From: Candidatus Altarchaeum sp.
GTDB lineage: Archaea > Altiarchaeota > Altiarchaeia > Altiarchaeales > Altiarchaeaceae
Direction of reading: 5' to 3'
NCBI GenBank assembly: GCA_018260755.1
Contig: JAGTWP010000002.1
Coordinates: 1-36,703 of the forward strand
DNA: 36,703 bases
In this document: in pieces, positions 22,127 through 30,943 of the stretch
Layout: the number at the start of each line of letters is the position of its first letter
Numbering within the stretch: the first letter of the stretch is position 1
Position numbers and translations under genes: made by a program
Notes under the pieces: generated by a model
The model's database searches: none
What the model was told of the DNA's origin: nothing
What the model saw: the letters and a program-made list of their open reading frames with translations, nothing else

Positions 22127-24160
22127 ATGCTAAATTTTACCGAAATTTTAAAAATTCGTAATGTTGCAAAATTTTACGATTATCAGGAAAAAGCAATAGC
22201 TGAAATAGACAAAGGAAAAAATTTAATTGTTTCAACGCCCACAGCAAGCGGAAAAACCCTGCTTGCAGAATACGGAATAGTCAGGGCATTAAATAATAAC
22301 GGAAAAGCCATATATGTTGTGCCGATGCGTGCATTAGCAAGCGAGAAGTTCAGGGAATTTGAAATTTATAAAAATTTCGGATACAAAGTAGTGCTTGAAA
22401 TGGGGGATATGGAAAGTTTGGATGTTGAAACACTGAAATACAAATACAGCCGTTTAAATTTTGATGTTTTATTCGCTACTGCTGAAAAATTAGATGCAAT
22501 TTTGAGGGCAAATGTTTCCCTGAAGAACTTAAAATTTTTGGTTGTTGATGAAATTCATTTTTTAGGCAGTCCCGACAGGGGTTCTGTTTATGAAATTTTA
22601 ATTGCCAAATTAAGAAAAAATTTTCCCGACATTCAGATTCTGGGATTATCCGCTACTATTGGAAATACGGATGAACTGGCAAAATGGTTAGATGCATCAT
22701 TAGTTCAGTCATCATTTCGTCCTGTTCCGCTTACAGAGATAATTGAAACAAAAAATGACTTAAATGCAATAGTTGCTGAAAATTTACCCAAAGGCAACAT
22801 TCTGATATTCACAAATTCAAAAAAAAGATGTCAGGACTTGTGCGGGGAATTAAGCGAAATGAGTATATTTAAAAATATCAATGAAGTTGAACTCAGCAAA
22901 GAAATTTTAAACGCTGTAGAGTCCCCTACGGAACAGTGCAAATTGCTTACAAATTTTGTTAAAAAAGGAATTGCCTTCCATCATGCGGGACTTACAAATA
23001 AACAGCGCGAGTTGGTTGAGGAAAATTTTAAAAACAACAAAATAAAGGTAATCATTGCCACTCCCACTTTGGCTTACGGTGTAAATTTACCTGCACACAC
23101 GGTAATTATTGAACGACTAAACAGATATACTAATAAAGGAATGGTTGAAATTCCTGTGTTAGAGTATAAACAAATGTCTGGTAGGTCAGGAAGGCCAAAA
23201 TATGATAAAGAAGGAACTGTAATAATTAAGGCAAATAAAGCCAAAGAAAAACACATCCGTGAAAAATACATAAACGGGAAACCCGAGGATATTGAGTCAT
23301 ATATTCTGGCAGAGCCAAATTTAAGATTTCATACATTGTCTTTAATTCCGGAAATTTCCAATGTTGAGGAAATTATCCGATTTTTTGATACGACCTTTGG
23401 AATGTTCAGATACGGGAATCCGGAAGCGGTTGAAAGAAACATTATTAATATCATCAGTGGATTAAAGGACTGGAAATTTGCCGAAGAAAAAAATAAAAAA
23501 TTAAATTTAACTCCTGCGGGAAACAGGATTAATCAGATGTATATAGATCCGTTAACCGCAGAACGATATATTGTAAATTTTTTAAATATTTCTTCACAAT
23601 TTGGCAGTTATGATGATATTAGTATTCTTTTTATTTTATGCACGGCAACGGAAATGCCTTTGCTTTACATAAGTAGGGGTGAAGAAGATGACATTCTCGG
23701 TGAATTTTTATCACAGGAGAATCATAGGTATCTTGAGGAAATAGGAGGGGATGACTATTTAGAAAAATTTAAAACTGCAAATATGTTCAATGCGTGGCTC
23801 AGCGAGAAATCGGAAAATTATATTTATTCAACATTTAATGCACCTCCCGGATTGCTGCATCAGAAGGTTGAAATTTTACAGTGGCTTACTTATGCTGCCT
23901 GTGAAATAGGAAAAATTTTAAAATTTCCACAGATAAAACAGCTGATGGAGATGCATATAAAGGCCAAGTACGGAATAGGGAAGGAACTGATTGAATTAAT
24001 AAGTATAAAAGGAGTCGGAAGGGTCAGAGCAAGGGCTTTGTTTAATGCAGGTTTTGTGAATAAGGATATGCTCAGAAAGGCAAGTGTTGATGAGATTGCG
24101 AGGATTTTAAAGAGTAAAAAGATAGCAGAGGAAATTAAGAAAGAGGTTGAAGTGATATAA
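22127..24160 (+). CDS. Hel308-type ATP-dependent DNA helicase
   Basis: A 677-residue superfamily 2 helicase of the Hel308/Hjm type, which unwinds lagging-strand and forked DNA in archaeal repair. Motifs in order: Q-motif-like YDYQEKAI (19-26), Walker A TPTASGKTLLAE (39-50), VPMRALASEKF, DEIHFLG (motif II), LGLSATIGN (motif III), FTNSKKRC (motif IV), FHHAGL, ATPTLAYGVNLPAH (V) and QMSGRSGRPKYDKEG (VI). The C-terminal winged-helix and ratchet domains follow, with a terminal helix-hairpin-helix ISIKGVGRVRARALFNAGF. It is slightly shorter than typical Hel308 (~700) but complete. A 31-bp repeat ends just before the ATG. Confidence 0.93.
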   Translation: MLNFTEILKIRNVAKFYDYQEKAIAEIDKGKNLIVSTPTASGKTLLAEYGIVRALNNNGKAIYVVPMRALASEKFREFEIYKNFGYKVVLEMGDMESLDVETLKYKYSRLNFDVLFATAEKLDAILRANVSLKNLKFLVVDEIHFLGSPDRGSVYEILIAKLRKNFPDIQILGLSATIGNTDELAKWLDASLVQSSFRPVPLTEIIETKNDLNAIVAENLPKGNILIFTNSKKRCQDLCGELSEMSIFKNINEVELSKEILNAVESPTEQCKLLTNFVKKGIAFHHAGLTNKQRELVEENFKNNKIKVIIATPTLAYGVNLPAHTVIIERLNRYTNKGMVEIPVLEYKQMSGRSGRPKYDKEGTVIIKANKAKEKHIREKYINGKPEDIESYILAEPNLRFHTLSLIPEISNVEEIIRFFDTTFGMFRYGNPEAVERNIINIISGLKDWKFAEEKNKKLNLTPAGNRINQMYIDPLTAERYIVNFLNISSQFGSYDDISILFILCTATEMPLLYISRGEEDDILGEFLSQENHRYLEEIGGDDYLEKFKTANMFNAWLSEKSENYIYSTFNAPPGLLHQKVEILQWLTYAACEIGKILKFPQIKQLMEMHIKAKYGIGKELIELISIKGVGRVRARALFNAGFVNKDMLRKASVDEIARILKSKKIAEEIKKEVEVI

Positions 24161-24163
24161 TGG

Positions 24164-24219
24164 AGTTGTTGTAGATTAGTTGTTGTAAATTAGTTGTTGT
24201 AAATTAGTTGTTGTAAATT
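24164..24219. repeat. 14-bp tandem repeat after hel308
   Basis: Four copies of AGTTGTTGTAAATT (the first with one change) directly follow the helicase stop codon. They lie in the convergent gap before the nfeD-like gene. Confidence 0.9.
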
Positions 24220-24314
24220 AAAAATTTTAAGGTAGAAATTAATAAAATTCAAAGGTGAAAAAGTTATTTTGCAACATGTCTAATATAATTGATCTAAATT
24301 TTAGATGAAATTTT

Positions 24315-25625
24315 CTAAATTTTTTCCACAATTAAAGTATAATTATCTTTTCCTTTAATTTTTACCTTCTCTCCTTTTAAAATTTTCTCATCCATTTTTA
24401 AATTTTTTGCCTTCCATAATTCACCTTTATACATAACAAATCCAGTGTTATTTTCAAATTCCTCTGTTGATTCGGCTGTTTCTCCGAGCATACTTTCCCC
24501 GATTACGGGCTTCTTTTTCCATGATTTGAAAATTTTTGTAACTGCAAAAATCAGAAATGCGGCAAATATTACCGACGGAAAAATTATTGAATACAGCAGT
24601 GTATTAAAGAATTCCTGCGATACATAAAATTTTGGAGATGATAATGGCCCGATAGAAATTATTCCCATAATCAGGGCAATGACTCCAACTCCTCCGACAA
24701 TTCCAAAACTATGCGAACTCAATTCATAAATTATTAAAGCAATTCCTAAAATCAGCAAAGCAATTCCGACTAAATTTACATCAAAACCCAGTCCGATTAA
24801 GCCCAATAGTATGCATAATATTCCTAAAATTTCTGCACCCATTCCCGGACTTGAAAGCCCAAAAATTAATGCATAAATTCCGAGCATAAGTAAAAGAGAC
24901 GCGAGCAATGGATTTGAAAGGAGGGTCATTATCTTTGTCTTAACACTTGGTTCATAATGCAATATTTCCGCATTTTTTGTAATTATTGTCTTTTCTCCAT
25001 CTGAAACACTTACCTTCATTCCGTCAATTTTATCAATCAAATCCTGCTCATTATTCGCAATTATTTCAACCACATTAAATTTCGTTGCATCATCCGCATT
25101 TAAATTTAAATTTTCAACGATAAATTTTTCTGCAAGCGAGAAATTTCTGTTATGCATTTTCATTCTTTCCTTCATTACCGCAATTACAGCATTTAAAATT
25201 TTTGATTCGTTTATCGGAATTGATTTATCTGCTCCGATATAAACCGGCTGACAGGAACCGATTATGGAATTTGGAGACATTGCCGCAATATGTGTTGAAA
25301 GTAAAATAAATGTTCCCGCACTCCATGCATGTGCGCCTTTTGGGCTAACATATCCTACAAAAGGAATTTCGGAATTATCAATGATTTGTATTATTTTCAG
25401 TGTGGAATCCAAATCCCCGCCGGGTGTATTCAGCCGCAAAATTATAACATCCGGCTTTTCATTAACCGCTTCCGTTATTATTTCTGTTGTTGCCGAAGTT
25501 ATTGCATCATCAATATCAATTACATAAATTTTTTTCGCATGAATTTCATCTGCCTGAACATTTACAAATCCAAATAATATAAAAACCAAAAGTCCGATAA
25601 ATCCGATGAGTAAAATTTTTTTCAT
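24315..25625 (-). CDS. NfeD-type membrane serine protease (ClpP class)
   Basis: A 436-residue membrane protease related to archaeal 1510/NfeD, whose partner is usually a stomatin. After an N-terminal signal/anchor (ILLIGFIGLLVFILFGFV) there is a ClpP-like domain: LRLNTPGGDLDSTLKIIQ, then HAWSAGTFILLSTHIAAMSP with the probable nucleophile Ser in SAG, and NSIIGSCQPV. A lysine in the segment AVMKERMKMH may be the general base (inference). About five membrane segments occupy residues 225-365. The C-terminal ~60 residues form the small NfeD OB-like domain (GFVMYKGELWKAKNLK, GEKVKIKGKD). The stomatin partner is not in this window. Confidence 0.9.
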   Translation of the reverse strand: MKKILLIGFIGLLVFILFGFVNVQADEIHAKKIYVIDIDDAITSATTEIITEAVNEKPDVIILRLNTPGGDLDSTLKIIQIIDNSEIPFVGYVSPKGAHAWSAGTFILLSTHIAAMSPNSIIGSCQPVYIGADKSIPINESKILNAVIAVMKERMKMHNRNFSLAEKFIVENLNLNADDATKFNVVEIIANNEQDLIDKIDGMKVSVSDGEKTIITKNAEILHYEPSVKTKIMTLLSNPLLASLLLMLGIYALIFGLSSPGMGAEILGILCILLGLIGLGFDVNLVGIALLILGIALIIYELSSHSFGIVGGVGVIALIMGIISIGPLSSPKFYVSQEFFNTLLYSIIFPSVIFAAFLIFAVTKIFKSWKKKPVIGESMLGETAESTEEFENNTGFVMYKGELWKAKNLKMDEKILKGEKVKIKGKDNYTLIVEKI

Positions 25626-25714
25626 TTTAAATTATAAAATTAATTAGTTGTTTATTTATTAGTTATTTGATGTTTAATTTAAAAATAAAAACCAATAAAA
25701 AAAAACCAATAAAA

Positions 25715-26236
25715 ATGAGTCACGAAGAACACTTGAAATATGCTTCAAAAGAAATTTCAAAACCAGTTAATGTTGCCGTCTTAACAGTTAGCGATACAAG
25801 AACAAAGGATACAGACGAATCGGGAAAAATTTTATGCGAAATACTGAAAAATAAAGGGCACAACATTGTTTATTATGAAATTGTGAAAGATGAAAAGAAA
25901 GAGATAGAAAATTTTGTAAAGAAAGCAATTTCAGACGAAAATGTTGATGTTATAATAACAAATGGAGGCACAGGAATTTCAAAAAGAGATGTAACAATTG
26001 AAACAATTTCAAAATTTTTTGAAAAAACACTGAACGGATTCGGGGAAATTTTCAGATATTTGAGTTATGAAGAAATCAAAAGCGGGGCAATTATGTCAAG
26101 GGCAACGGCAGGAGTGTGTAATGGAAAAGCAATATTTTCAATTCCCGGCTCACCAAATGCGGTAAAACTCGCTGCGGATAAAATTATAATTCCTGAAATT
26201 TCCCATATTGTCTGGGAATTAAAAAGACAAATGTAA
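25715..26236 (+). CDS. moaB: MoaB/Mog-type molybdopterin adenylyltransferase
   Basis: A 173-residue protein from the ATG at 25715 (MSHEEHLKYASKE). It adenylylates molybdopterin before metal insertion, a step of molybdenum/tungsten cofactor synthesis. Signatures: AVLTVSDTRTKDTDESG, DVIITNGGTGISKRDVTIE, IFRYLSYEEIKSGAIMSRA and FSIPGSPNAVKLA. An upstream ATG at 25667 would add 16 lysine/asparagine-rich residues derived from a short tandem repeat (ACCAATAAAA), which I consider leader. It works with MobB and MoaC to supply FmdB. Confidence 0.92.
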   Translation: MSHEEHLKYASKEISKPVNVAVLTVSDTRTKDTDESGKILCEILKNKGHNIVYYEIVKDEKKEIENFVKKAISDENVDVIITNGGTGISKRDVTIETISKFFEKTLNGFGEIFRYLSYEEIKSGAIMSRATAGVCNGKAIFSIPGSPNAVKLAADKIIIPEISHIVWELKRQM

Positions 26237-26238
26237 TT

Positions 26239-26323
26239 TAATCGAATCAGATAATCTACTAATTGAATCAGATAATCTGCTAATTGAATCAGATAATCTG
26301 CTAATTGAATTTAGATAATCTGC
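26239..26323. repeat. 21-bp tandem repeat at the moaB/sixA junction
   Basis: Four units of TAATTGAATCAGATAATCTGC (21 bp; last 22) fill the convergent gap. The last unit overlaps the 3' end of the sixA gene, suggesting that the array grew by duplication of that gene's end. Confidence 0.9.
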
Positions 26324-26793
26324 TCCACTTTTTTAAATTTTCCGTTTGTGATTTCAACCTTGCATAAACATCCTTTTTTCAAATCAACGCATTCCTCGTC
26401 ACTTTTTATAAATTTTACGCTCACTTCCTTTGTGTATTCCAAACGAGTTTGAAATGCCAACATCTTTCCAAGAAACGGCTGATGTCCTACTATTAAAATT
26501 TTGTCTTTGTTGAGGTAGTTAAGATGATTTAAAATTTCATCGGGATTTGACAAAGGATTCAGCAAATCATTTATTTTAATCTCGTTCTTAAAATCTGTCT
26601 CTTTTGCAATTATTTCTGCCGTTTGAATTGCCCTTGTTAAAGGACTTGAAAATATTTCATCCATCTTTACATCTAAATTTTTCAGTATTTTTCCTACTTT
26701 CTTTGCCTGCTTTTTACCTTTTTTAGATAACTCTCTCAATTCATCAATATCTCCTTCTGATGCATCCCCGTGTCTGACAATATAAATTTCCAT
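26311..26793 (-). CDS. sixA: SixA-like phosphohistidine phosphatase
   Basis: A 160-residue histidine phosphatase superfamily member. The catalytic RHG motif is at the N-terminus (EIYIVRHGDASEGD). FSSPLTRAIQTAEIIAKET is the second conserved block and LIVGHQPFLGKML carries the second catalytic histidine. SixA removes phosphate from phosphohistidine proteins in bacteria; the archaeal substrate is unknown. Its start codon lies 1 nt from the end position of the ThiDN gene on the same strand, so the two are co-transcribed with thiDN first. Confidence 0.88.
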   Translation of the reverse strand: MEIYIVRHGDASEGDIDELRELSKKGKKQAKKVGKILKNLDVKMDEIFSSPLTRAIQTAEIIAKETDFKNEIKINDLLNPLSNPDEILNHLNYLNKDKILIVGHQPFLGKMLAFQTRLEYTKEVSVKFIKSDEECVDLKKGCLCKVEITNGKFKKVEQII

Positions 26794-26794
26794 T

Positions 26795-28075
26795 TCATAA
26801 AATTTTTAAAATTTTTTCTGCCACCTCAATGGCATCCCTTCCGAAAACCCTGAGCATTGCTTCCTTCCCAAAGCCACCTTTATCATAAATGAGCTCCGCT
26901 TTTGGATTTTTTGTTAAGGCATTTTCAATTCCAAATTCCATTGTCTTTCCTTCCATTAACTTATTTTCCTTTGGTTCTGCATTTCTGTCAAAGTCCGAAA
27001 TTTCAAATTCCAAATTTTTAAATTTTTCCAAATTTTCCTCGCTGAATTTTACATTTATTACCGCTCTGTTGTTGGTTTTTGAATATTTCATGTAAGCAGA
27101 TAATGCCCTCGCCAAATGATGCTCGCCCCCAAATTCAACATCCCCTATTGCTTTCAGTTTTTTATCAAGTCCGTCATAAAAAATCCTTCCGGAAAATTCC
27201 CCAATATCAAATATATCCTCGGAAAAATTTGTTATTTGTGCGATATTTATTCCAACTTCAGGACAAATTTTATCGAGGTTTCTACCTTTATTTAAAATTT
27301 TTAATGCCTGCCTTATATTTTCCTTAACAACATCTTTTTCAACTTCAAAGAAAGGATTTAAAATTGCCATTTTCAAACCATCATTTATTGAGTGTTTTAT
27401 TGATTCGTAAGTAAAAATTTTTGCCTTTTTTATTGCCTCAAACATTTCATAGTTTTGTGCCAAATAGCAGGTTATTGCAGATGAAAATGTGCATCCAGAA
27501 CCGTGTGTTTTGAGCGGAATTTTGTCAAATTTCAAAATTTCAAATTTGTTGTTGTAATAAATTAAGTCCTCTCCTTCATCCTTTATCACACAATTTCCGA
27601 TAATTTCTGCTGCTTTCTTTTTATCATCAGGGTTTTTGATTTCAATTCCGCTCAAAATTTCTGCTTCTTTTAGATTAGGTGTTGTTAATTTTGAAATTTT
27701 TGAAAGTTGTTTTAAAGAGTTGAGCAAGCATTCATCATAAAATTTGAAACCTGTTGTTGAAATTAAAATTGTATCTAAAATAGGGGAACAACCGTATTCT
27801 TTCATTTTTTTATAAATCGCATTACAAATTTTTCCATTGCCAATCAGTCCAATTTTCACTTCATCTGGCTTTAATTCCATTGCAGCATCTATTTGTTGTT
27901 CAATAAATTTTGTGTCTAAAAATTGGACGTTGTAAATTTTTGAGGTATTTTGTGCTGTAACTGCGGTTATTACATTAGTTCCGTAAATTCCCAATGCACT
28001 GAATACCTTTAAGTCCTGCTGAATTCCAGCGCCGCTTATGCTATCGCTTCCGGCAATTGTAAGGCAAGTTTTCAC
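26795..28075 (-). CDS. thiDN: Bifunctional HMP-P kinase / thiamine-phosphate synthase (ThiD-ThiN)
   Basis: A 426-residue fusion typical of archaea. Residues 1-~245 are ThiD: TIAGSDSISGAGIQQDLKVF, VTAQNTS, LTTPNLKEAEILSG and HGSGCTFSSAITCYLA (anion hole). It phosphorylates HMP and HMP-P. Residues ~255-426 are ThiN: ILNKGRNLDKICPEVGINIA, EFSGRI, GDVEFGGEHHLARAL and DKGGFGKEAMLRVFG. ThiN joins HMP-PP and thiazole phosphate to thiamine phosphate and replaces ThiE. ThiC is encoded about 18 kb away. No riboswitch motif was seen upstream. Confidence 0.95.
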   Translation of the reverse strand: MKTCLTIAGSDSISGAGIQQDLKVFSALGIYGTNVITAVTAQNTSKIYNVQFLDTKFIEQQIDAAMELKPDEVKIGLIGNGKICNAIYKKMKEYGCSPILDTILISTTGFKFYDECLLNSLKQLSKISKLTTPNLKEAEILSGIEIKNPDDKKKAAEIIGNCVIKDEGEDLIYYNNKFEILKFDKIPLKTHGSGCTFSSAITCYLAQNYEMFEAIKKAKIFTYESIKHSINDGLKMAILNPFFEVEKDVVKENIRQALKILNKGRNLDKICPEVGINIAQITNFSEDIFDIGEFSGRIFYDGLDKKLKAIGDVEFGGEHHLARALSAYMKYSKTNNRAVINVKFSEENLEKFKNLEFEISDFDRNAEPKENKLMEGKTMEFGIENALTKNPKAELIYDKGGFGKEAMLRVFGRDAIEVAEKILKIL

Positions 28076-28148
28076 TCTTTTAAATTTTTAGGTTAATTTT
28101 AAATTTATTAATTAAATTTATTAATTAAATTTCAATCAAATTTTTAAA

Positions 28149-29405
28149 ATGTCAAAAATAAAAGTCGGTGTTATAGGGATCGGAACAATAGGACACAGAG
28201 TTACTGCTTATGGTGCAAGACAAAAAGACATGGAAATTTGCGGTGTTTCCAAAACAACCCCCGATGATGTATATAATATAACTGCAATGCTGTGGAAATC
28301 CGGAATTCCTGTTTATGCTTCATCAAGAATCGGAAAGGATGGTTTAAACAAATCGCTTGAAGAATTCAGGACTTATTTTAATAAGGTAAAAGATAAAGAA
28401 AAAATTTACGGTGATGTCAATGAATTGGTTCCCGGAACTATTGCGGATTTGGTTAACGAAAGTGATGTCATTGTTGATGCCTCAGCAGGAACTATAAACA
28501 AGACAAGTGTTCCAGAATATAACAAGAAAGAATTTTACATCCCGCATAACGAAAGAGCAGGCAAGAAAGTTAAGGTTATCTTTCAGGGCGGTGAGAAATC
28601 GGATATTGGGAAAATTTCATTCAATGCGGCTGTAAATTATGATGAAGCAATAGAAGTAGGAAGAAGCGATGAACCATACATCAGGCAGGTTTCATGTAAT
28701 ACAACGGCACTTTCAAGAATTTTGTACATCTTTCTTGAAAATTATACAATAAACAGAGTTTATGTTGTAATTGTTAGGCGTTCAACCGACCCAGGAGAGG
28801 AAAGCAAGAACATACTTAATGATATTTATATCGGAGAGCATTTGCCTTCACATCATGGACCTGATGTTGAAGAAGTATTTAAGAACTATAAAAATTTTAA
28901 AAATTTAATTGACCAACAAATTTTGACAAGTGCGATAAAGGTAACAACCGACCAGATGCATATTCATGATATAACACTTACAGTTCCAGTATCCGCTCCT
29001 TACAGCGAAGAAAATTGTCCAACAAAAGAAAAATTTATTGAAATCTGCAAAAATTCAATATTAAAGAATCGTATATCTCTTGAGGACAAAGTAATACACA
29101 CCTCCCGACTGAGAGAATTTGCGAGGCGAAAGGAAAGAATGCTTCATATAAACAATAAAATTTTCCCGAACTGCGGAGATATGTTTGCAGTTACTGTCGG
29201 ATTAAATTCTTATGCATTTATAAGAAGAACAACCATGTATGGAAATAAGTCGATTCATTTAAAACTTCAGACAGCAGTTCATCAGGAGGCAATTGTAATT
29301 CCCGATACGATTGATGCAATAAGAGCATTATGCTATGATAAATTACAGGTTTCAAGGGATGATTCAATAAGAATGACAGATGAAAGTTTGGGGATGAACG
29401 AATAA
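28149..29405 (+). CDS. gap: Archaeal glyceraldehyde-3-phosphate dehydrogenase, enlarged
   Basis: An archaeal-type GAPDH. VGVIGIGTIGHRV is the Rossmann nucleotide site, FQGGEKSDIGKISFNAAVNY and VSCNTTALSRIL (Cys183) contain the active centre, and TTDQMHIHDITLTV follows. It catalyses NAD(P)-dependent oxidation of GAP to 1,3-bisphosphoglycerate, or the reverse in gluconeogenesis. It is unusually long (418 versus roughly 335-345). About 40 extra residues lie between the Rossmann N-terminus and the active-site Cys (around residues 55-95), and more lie near residues 295-325 (SRLREFARRKERMLHI). The usual CNTTGL is CNTTAL. No Shine-Dalgarno sequence; the leader contains short A+T repeats. Confidence 0.9.
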   Translation: MSKIKVGVIGIGTIGHRVTAYGARQKDMEICGVSKTTPDDVYNITAMLWKSGIPVYASSRIGKDGLNKSLEEFRTYFNKVKDKEKIYGDVNELVPGTIADLVNESDVIVDASAGTINKTSVPEYNKKEFYIPHNERAGKKVKVIFQGGEKSDIGKISFNAAVNYDEAIEVGRSDEPYIRQVSCNTTALSRILYIFLENYTINRVYVVIVRRSTDPGEESKNILNDIYIGEHLPSHHGPDVEEVFKNYKNFKNLIDQQILTSAIKVTTDQMHIHDITLTVPVSAPYSEENCPTKEKFIEICKNSILKNRISLEDKVIHTSRLREFARRKERMLHINNKIFPNCGDMFAVTVGLNSYAFIRRTTMYGNKSIHLKLQTAVHQEAIVIPDTIDAIRALCYDKLQVSRDDSIRMTDESLGMNE

Positions 29406-29624
29406 TAAATTTAACAGCAATATATAAATGTAGAAACGGGTTTGGGTATCGCGATGTTGTTTTTTTTGGCTTTTTATAACAATGCCCCTTGTTATCGCAA
29501 TCGGAAATTTTATACCTTGTGCCAAAAAATAAAACAAAATTTTCCAAATGTTTCCGTTCTGCTGAAGGAGCAAATTAAAATTTAATATTTCAACTGTAAT
29601 TTTTTTTATATCCAATATCTAAAA

Positions 29625-29750
29625 ATGGAAAAAGGGAATAAAAAAGAACCAATATATGAAAAACTTGTTCCAGGTGAGATTTTGATAGGTTATATACCAT
29701 ATAAAAGGGAACACATTTTTGCTCTTATAATCAAAAATCCAAATTTATAA
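29625..29750 (+). CDS. 41-residue hypothetical protein
   Basis: A short ORF, MEKGNKKEPIYEKLVPGEIL then IGYIPYKREHIFALIIKNPNL, ending just before the convergent amidohydrolase gene. The composition is plausible for a small basic protein, but no family is recognised and chance cannot be excluded. The preceding 29410-29610 has no gene. It contains an ATAACAA/TTGTTAT stem-loop near 29477-29496. Confidence 0.35.
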   Translation: MEKGNKKEPIYEKLVPGEILIGYIPYKREHIFALIIKNPNL

Positions 29751-29761
29751 AGCATCCAAAT

Positions 29762-30841
29762 TTATAAACCCTTTACAAATTTTCCTTCAAGCATAATCTT
29801 GCTCACATCACTACTTTTACATCTATTTACCAAACTCGTTATTAAATTTTTACTGTGTCTTAAATTTAGACCATTTTTATTGATAAATATAATGTCAGCA
29901 ACTTTTCCTTTGTCTATGATTCCAGCGTTTAAATTTAACGCTTTTGCAGGATTTATTGTCACTGCTTTTAAAATTTCTTTTGGTTCAACAAAGTCATGGA
30001 GGGATGATATTTTGTAAGCGAATTCCATTTCTGCCCATAAATCAGGAGAGTTCAGCATCACATTATCTGTTCCCAGACAAACATTAATTTTTGCATCTGT
30101 CAATTGCCTTAAATTTGGAATTCCACATTTAAGAATAGCATTGCTTCTCGGACATAAAACAATTGTTATTTTGTTCCTTCCTGCGGCTTTAATTTGTTCT
30201 TCACTCGGATTTAAAAAATGAATAATCATATCGGGCAAAATTTTTAAGTTGAACACTTCTGAAATTTCATCTTTTGCTTCACCGGCATGCACCGCAAATA
30301 TTTTTTTATGCGTTTTGATGTATTTCAGCCCTTCTTCGTAGGTCTCAAAATTTTTCAGATTATATAAATTTAATCCGAGCCCGTCAACATAATCCAGGTC
30401 ATCAATCTGGACATCCCGTGCTAAAATTTTTGCTTTTATCTGAATATTTTTTATACTCTTTTTTAATTGCTCAACCCCGTTCATTCCGAATTCCCTGAAA
30501 TCAACAAAGGTTGAAATTCCCGAATCGAGCATTTGTAAGCATGAGTCCTTCATTGCATCCGAAATTTCCCGCTGGCTCGCCTTTTTATAAAATTTCCACT
30601 TGCTTCCGTTCTTTCCGCAGCACTCTTTCGCATTTAAATTTTGAACCGCGTCTTTTGCAAATGAGTCGCCGATGTGTGTATGTGTGTTTATTAACGAAGG
30701 CATAACCACAAAATTTTTAAAGTCCGCACCATCACTAACATAACCTTCATTACACTCTGAAATTTTTCCATTTTCTATTACCAAATTTCCTTCTTCAATA
30801 ATTTCAAAATTTTTGTCAAGAAAGGAACAATTAATGAGCAT
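29762..30841 (-). CDS. Amidohydrolase-family metal-dependent hydrolase
   Basis: A 359-residue TIM-barrel amidohydrolase of the deaminase-like group (COG0402). The metal motif is NTHTHIGD (about 53-60). FAVHAGEAKDE provides the third histidine, MIIHFLNPSEEQIKAA the next, and CLGTDNVMLNSPDLWAEM the conserved aspartate. The C-terminal composite beta domain ends IINKNGLNL and IMLEGKFVKGL. The substrate could be a nucleoside, cytosine or an S-adenosylhomocysteine-like compound; sequence alone does not decide. It stands alone; the neighbour upstream is the interrupted retropepsin-like gene. Confidence 0.85.
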   Translation of the reverse strand: MLINCSFLDKNFEIIEEGNLVIENGKISECNEGYVSDGADFKNFVVMPSLINTHTHIGDSFAKDAVQNLNAKECCGKNGSKWKFYKKASQREISDAMKDSCLQMLDSGISTFVDFREFGMNGVEQLKKSIKNIQIKAKILARDVQIDDLDYVDGLGLNLYNLKNFETYEEGLKYIKTHKKIFAVHAGEAKDEISEVFNLKILPDMIIHFLNPSEEQIKAAGRNKITIVLCPRSNAILKCGIPNLRQLTDAKINVCLGTDNVMLNSPDLWAEMEFAYKISSLHDFVEPKEILKAVTINPAKALNLNAGIIDKGKVADIIFINKNGLNLRHSKNLITSLVNRCKSSDVSKIMLEGKFVKGL

Positions 30842-30943
30842 TTTTATTAAATTTATAAATTTTATTGAATAAATTTTGCCTTTGAGACATCCGCTTATTA
30901 TTTCACATTTCTTATTTCTATTTCTTATTTCTATTTCTCATTT

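Noticed and set aside
29410-29610. Possible structured RNA between gap and the 41-aa ORF
   Set aside because: There is a short ATAACAA/TTGTTAT stem and a GGTAT/ATACC pair, but no recognisable tRNA, C/D or H/ACA features; not enough to call an RNA gene.
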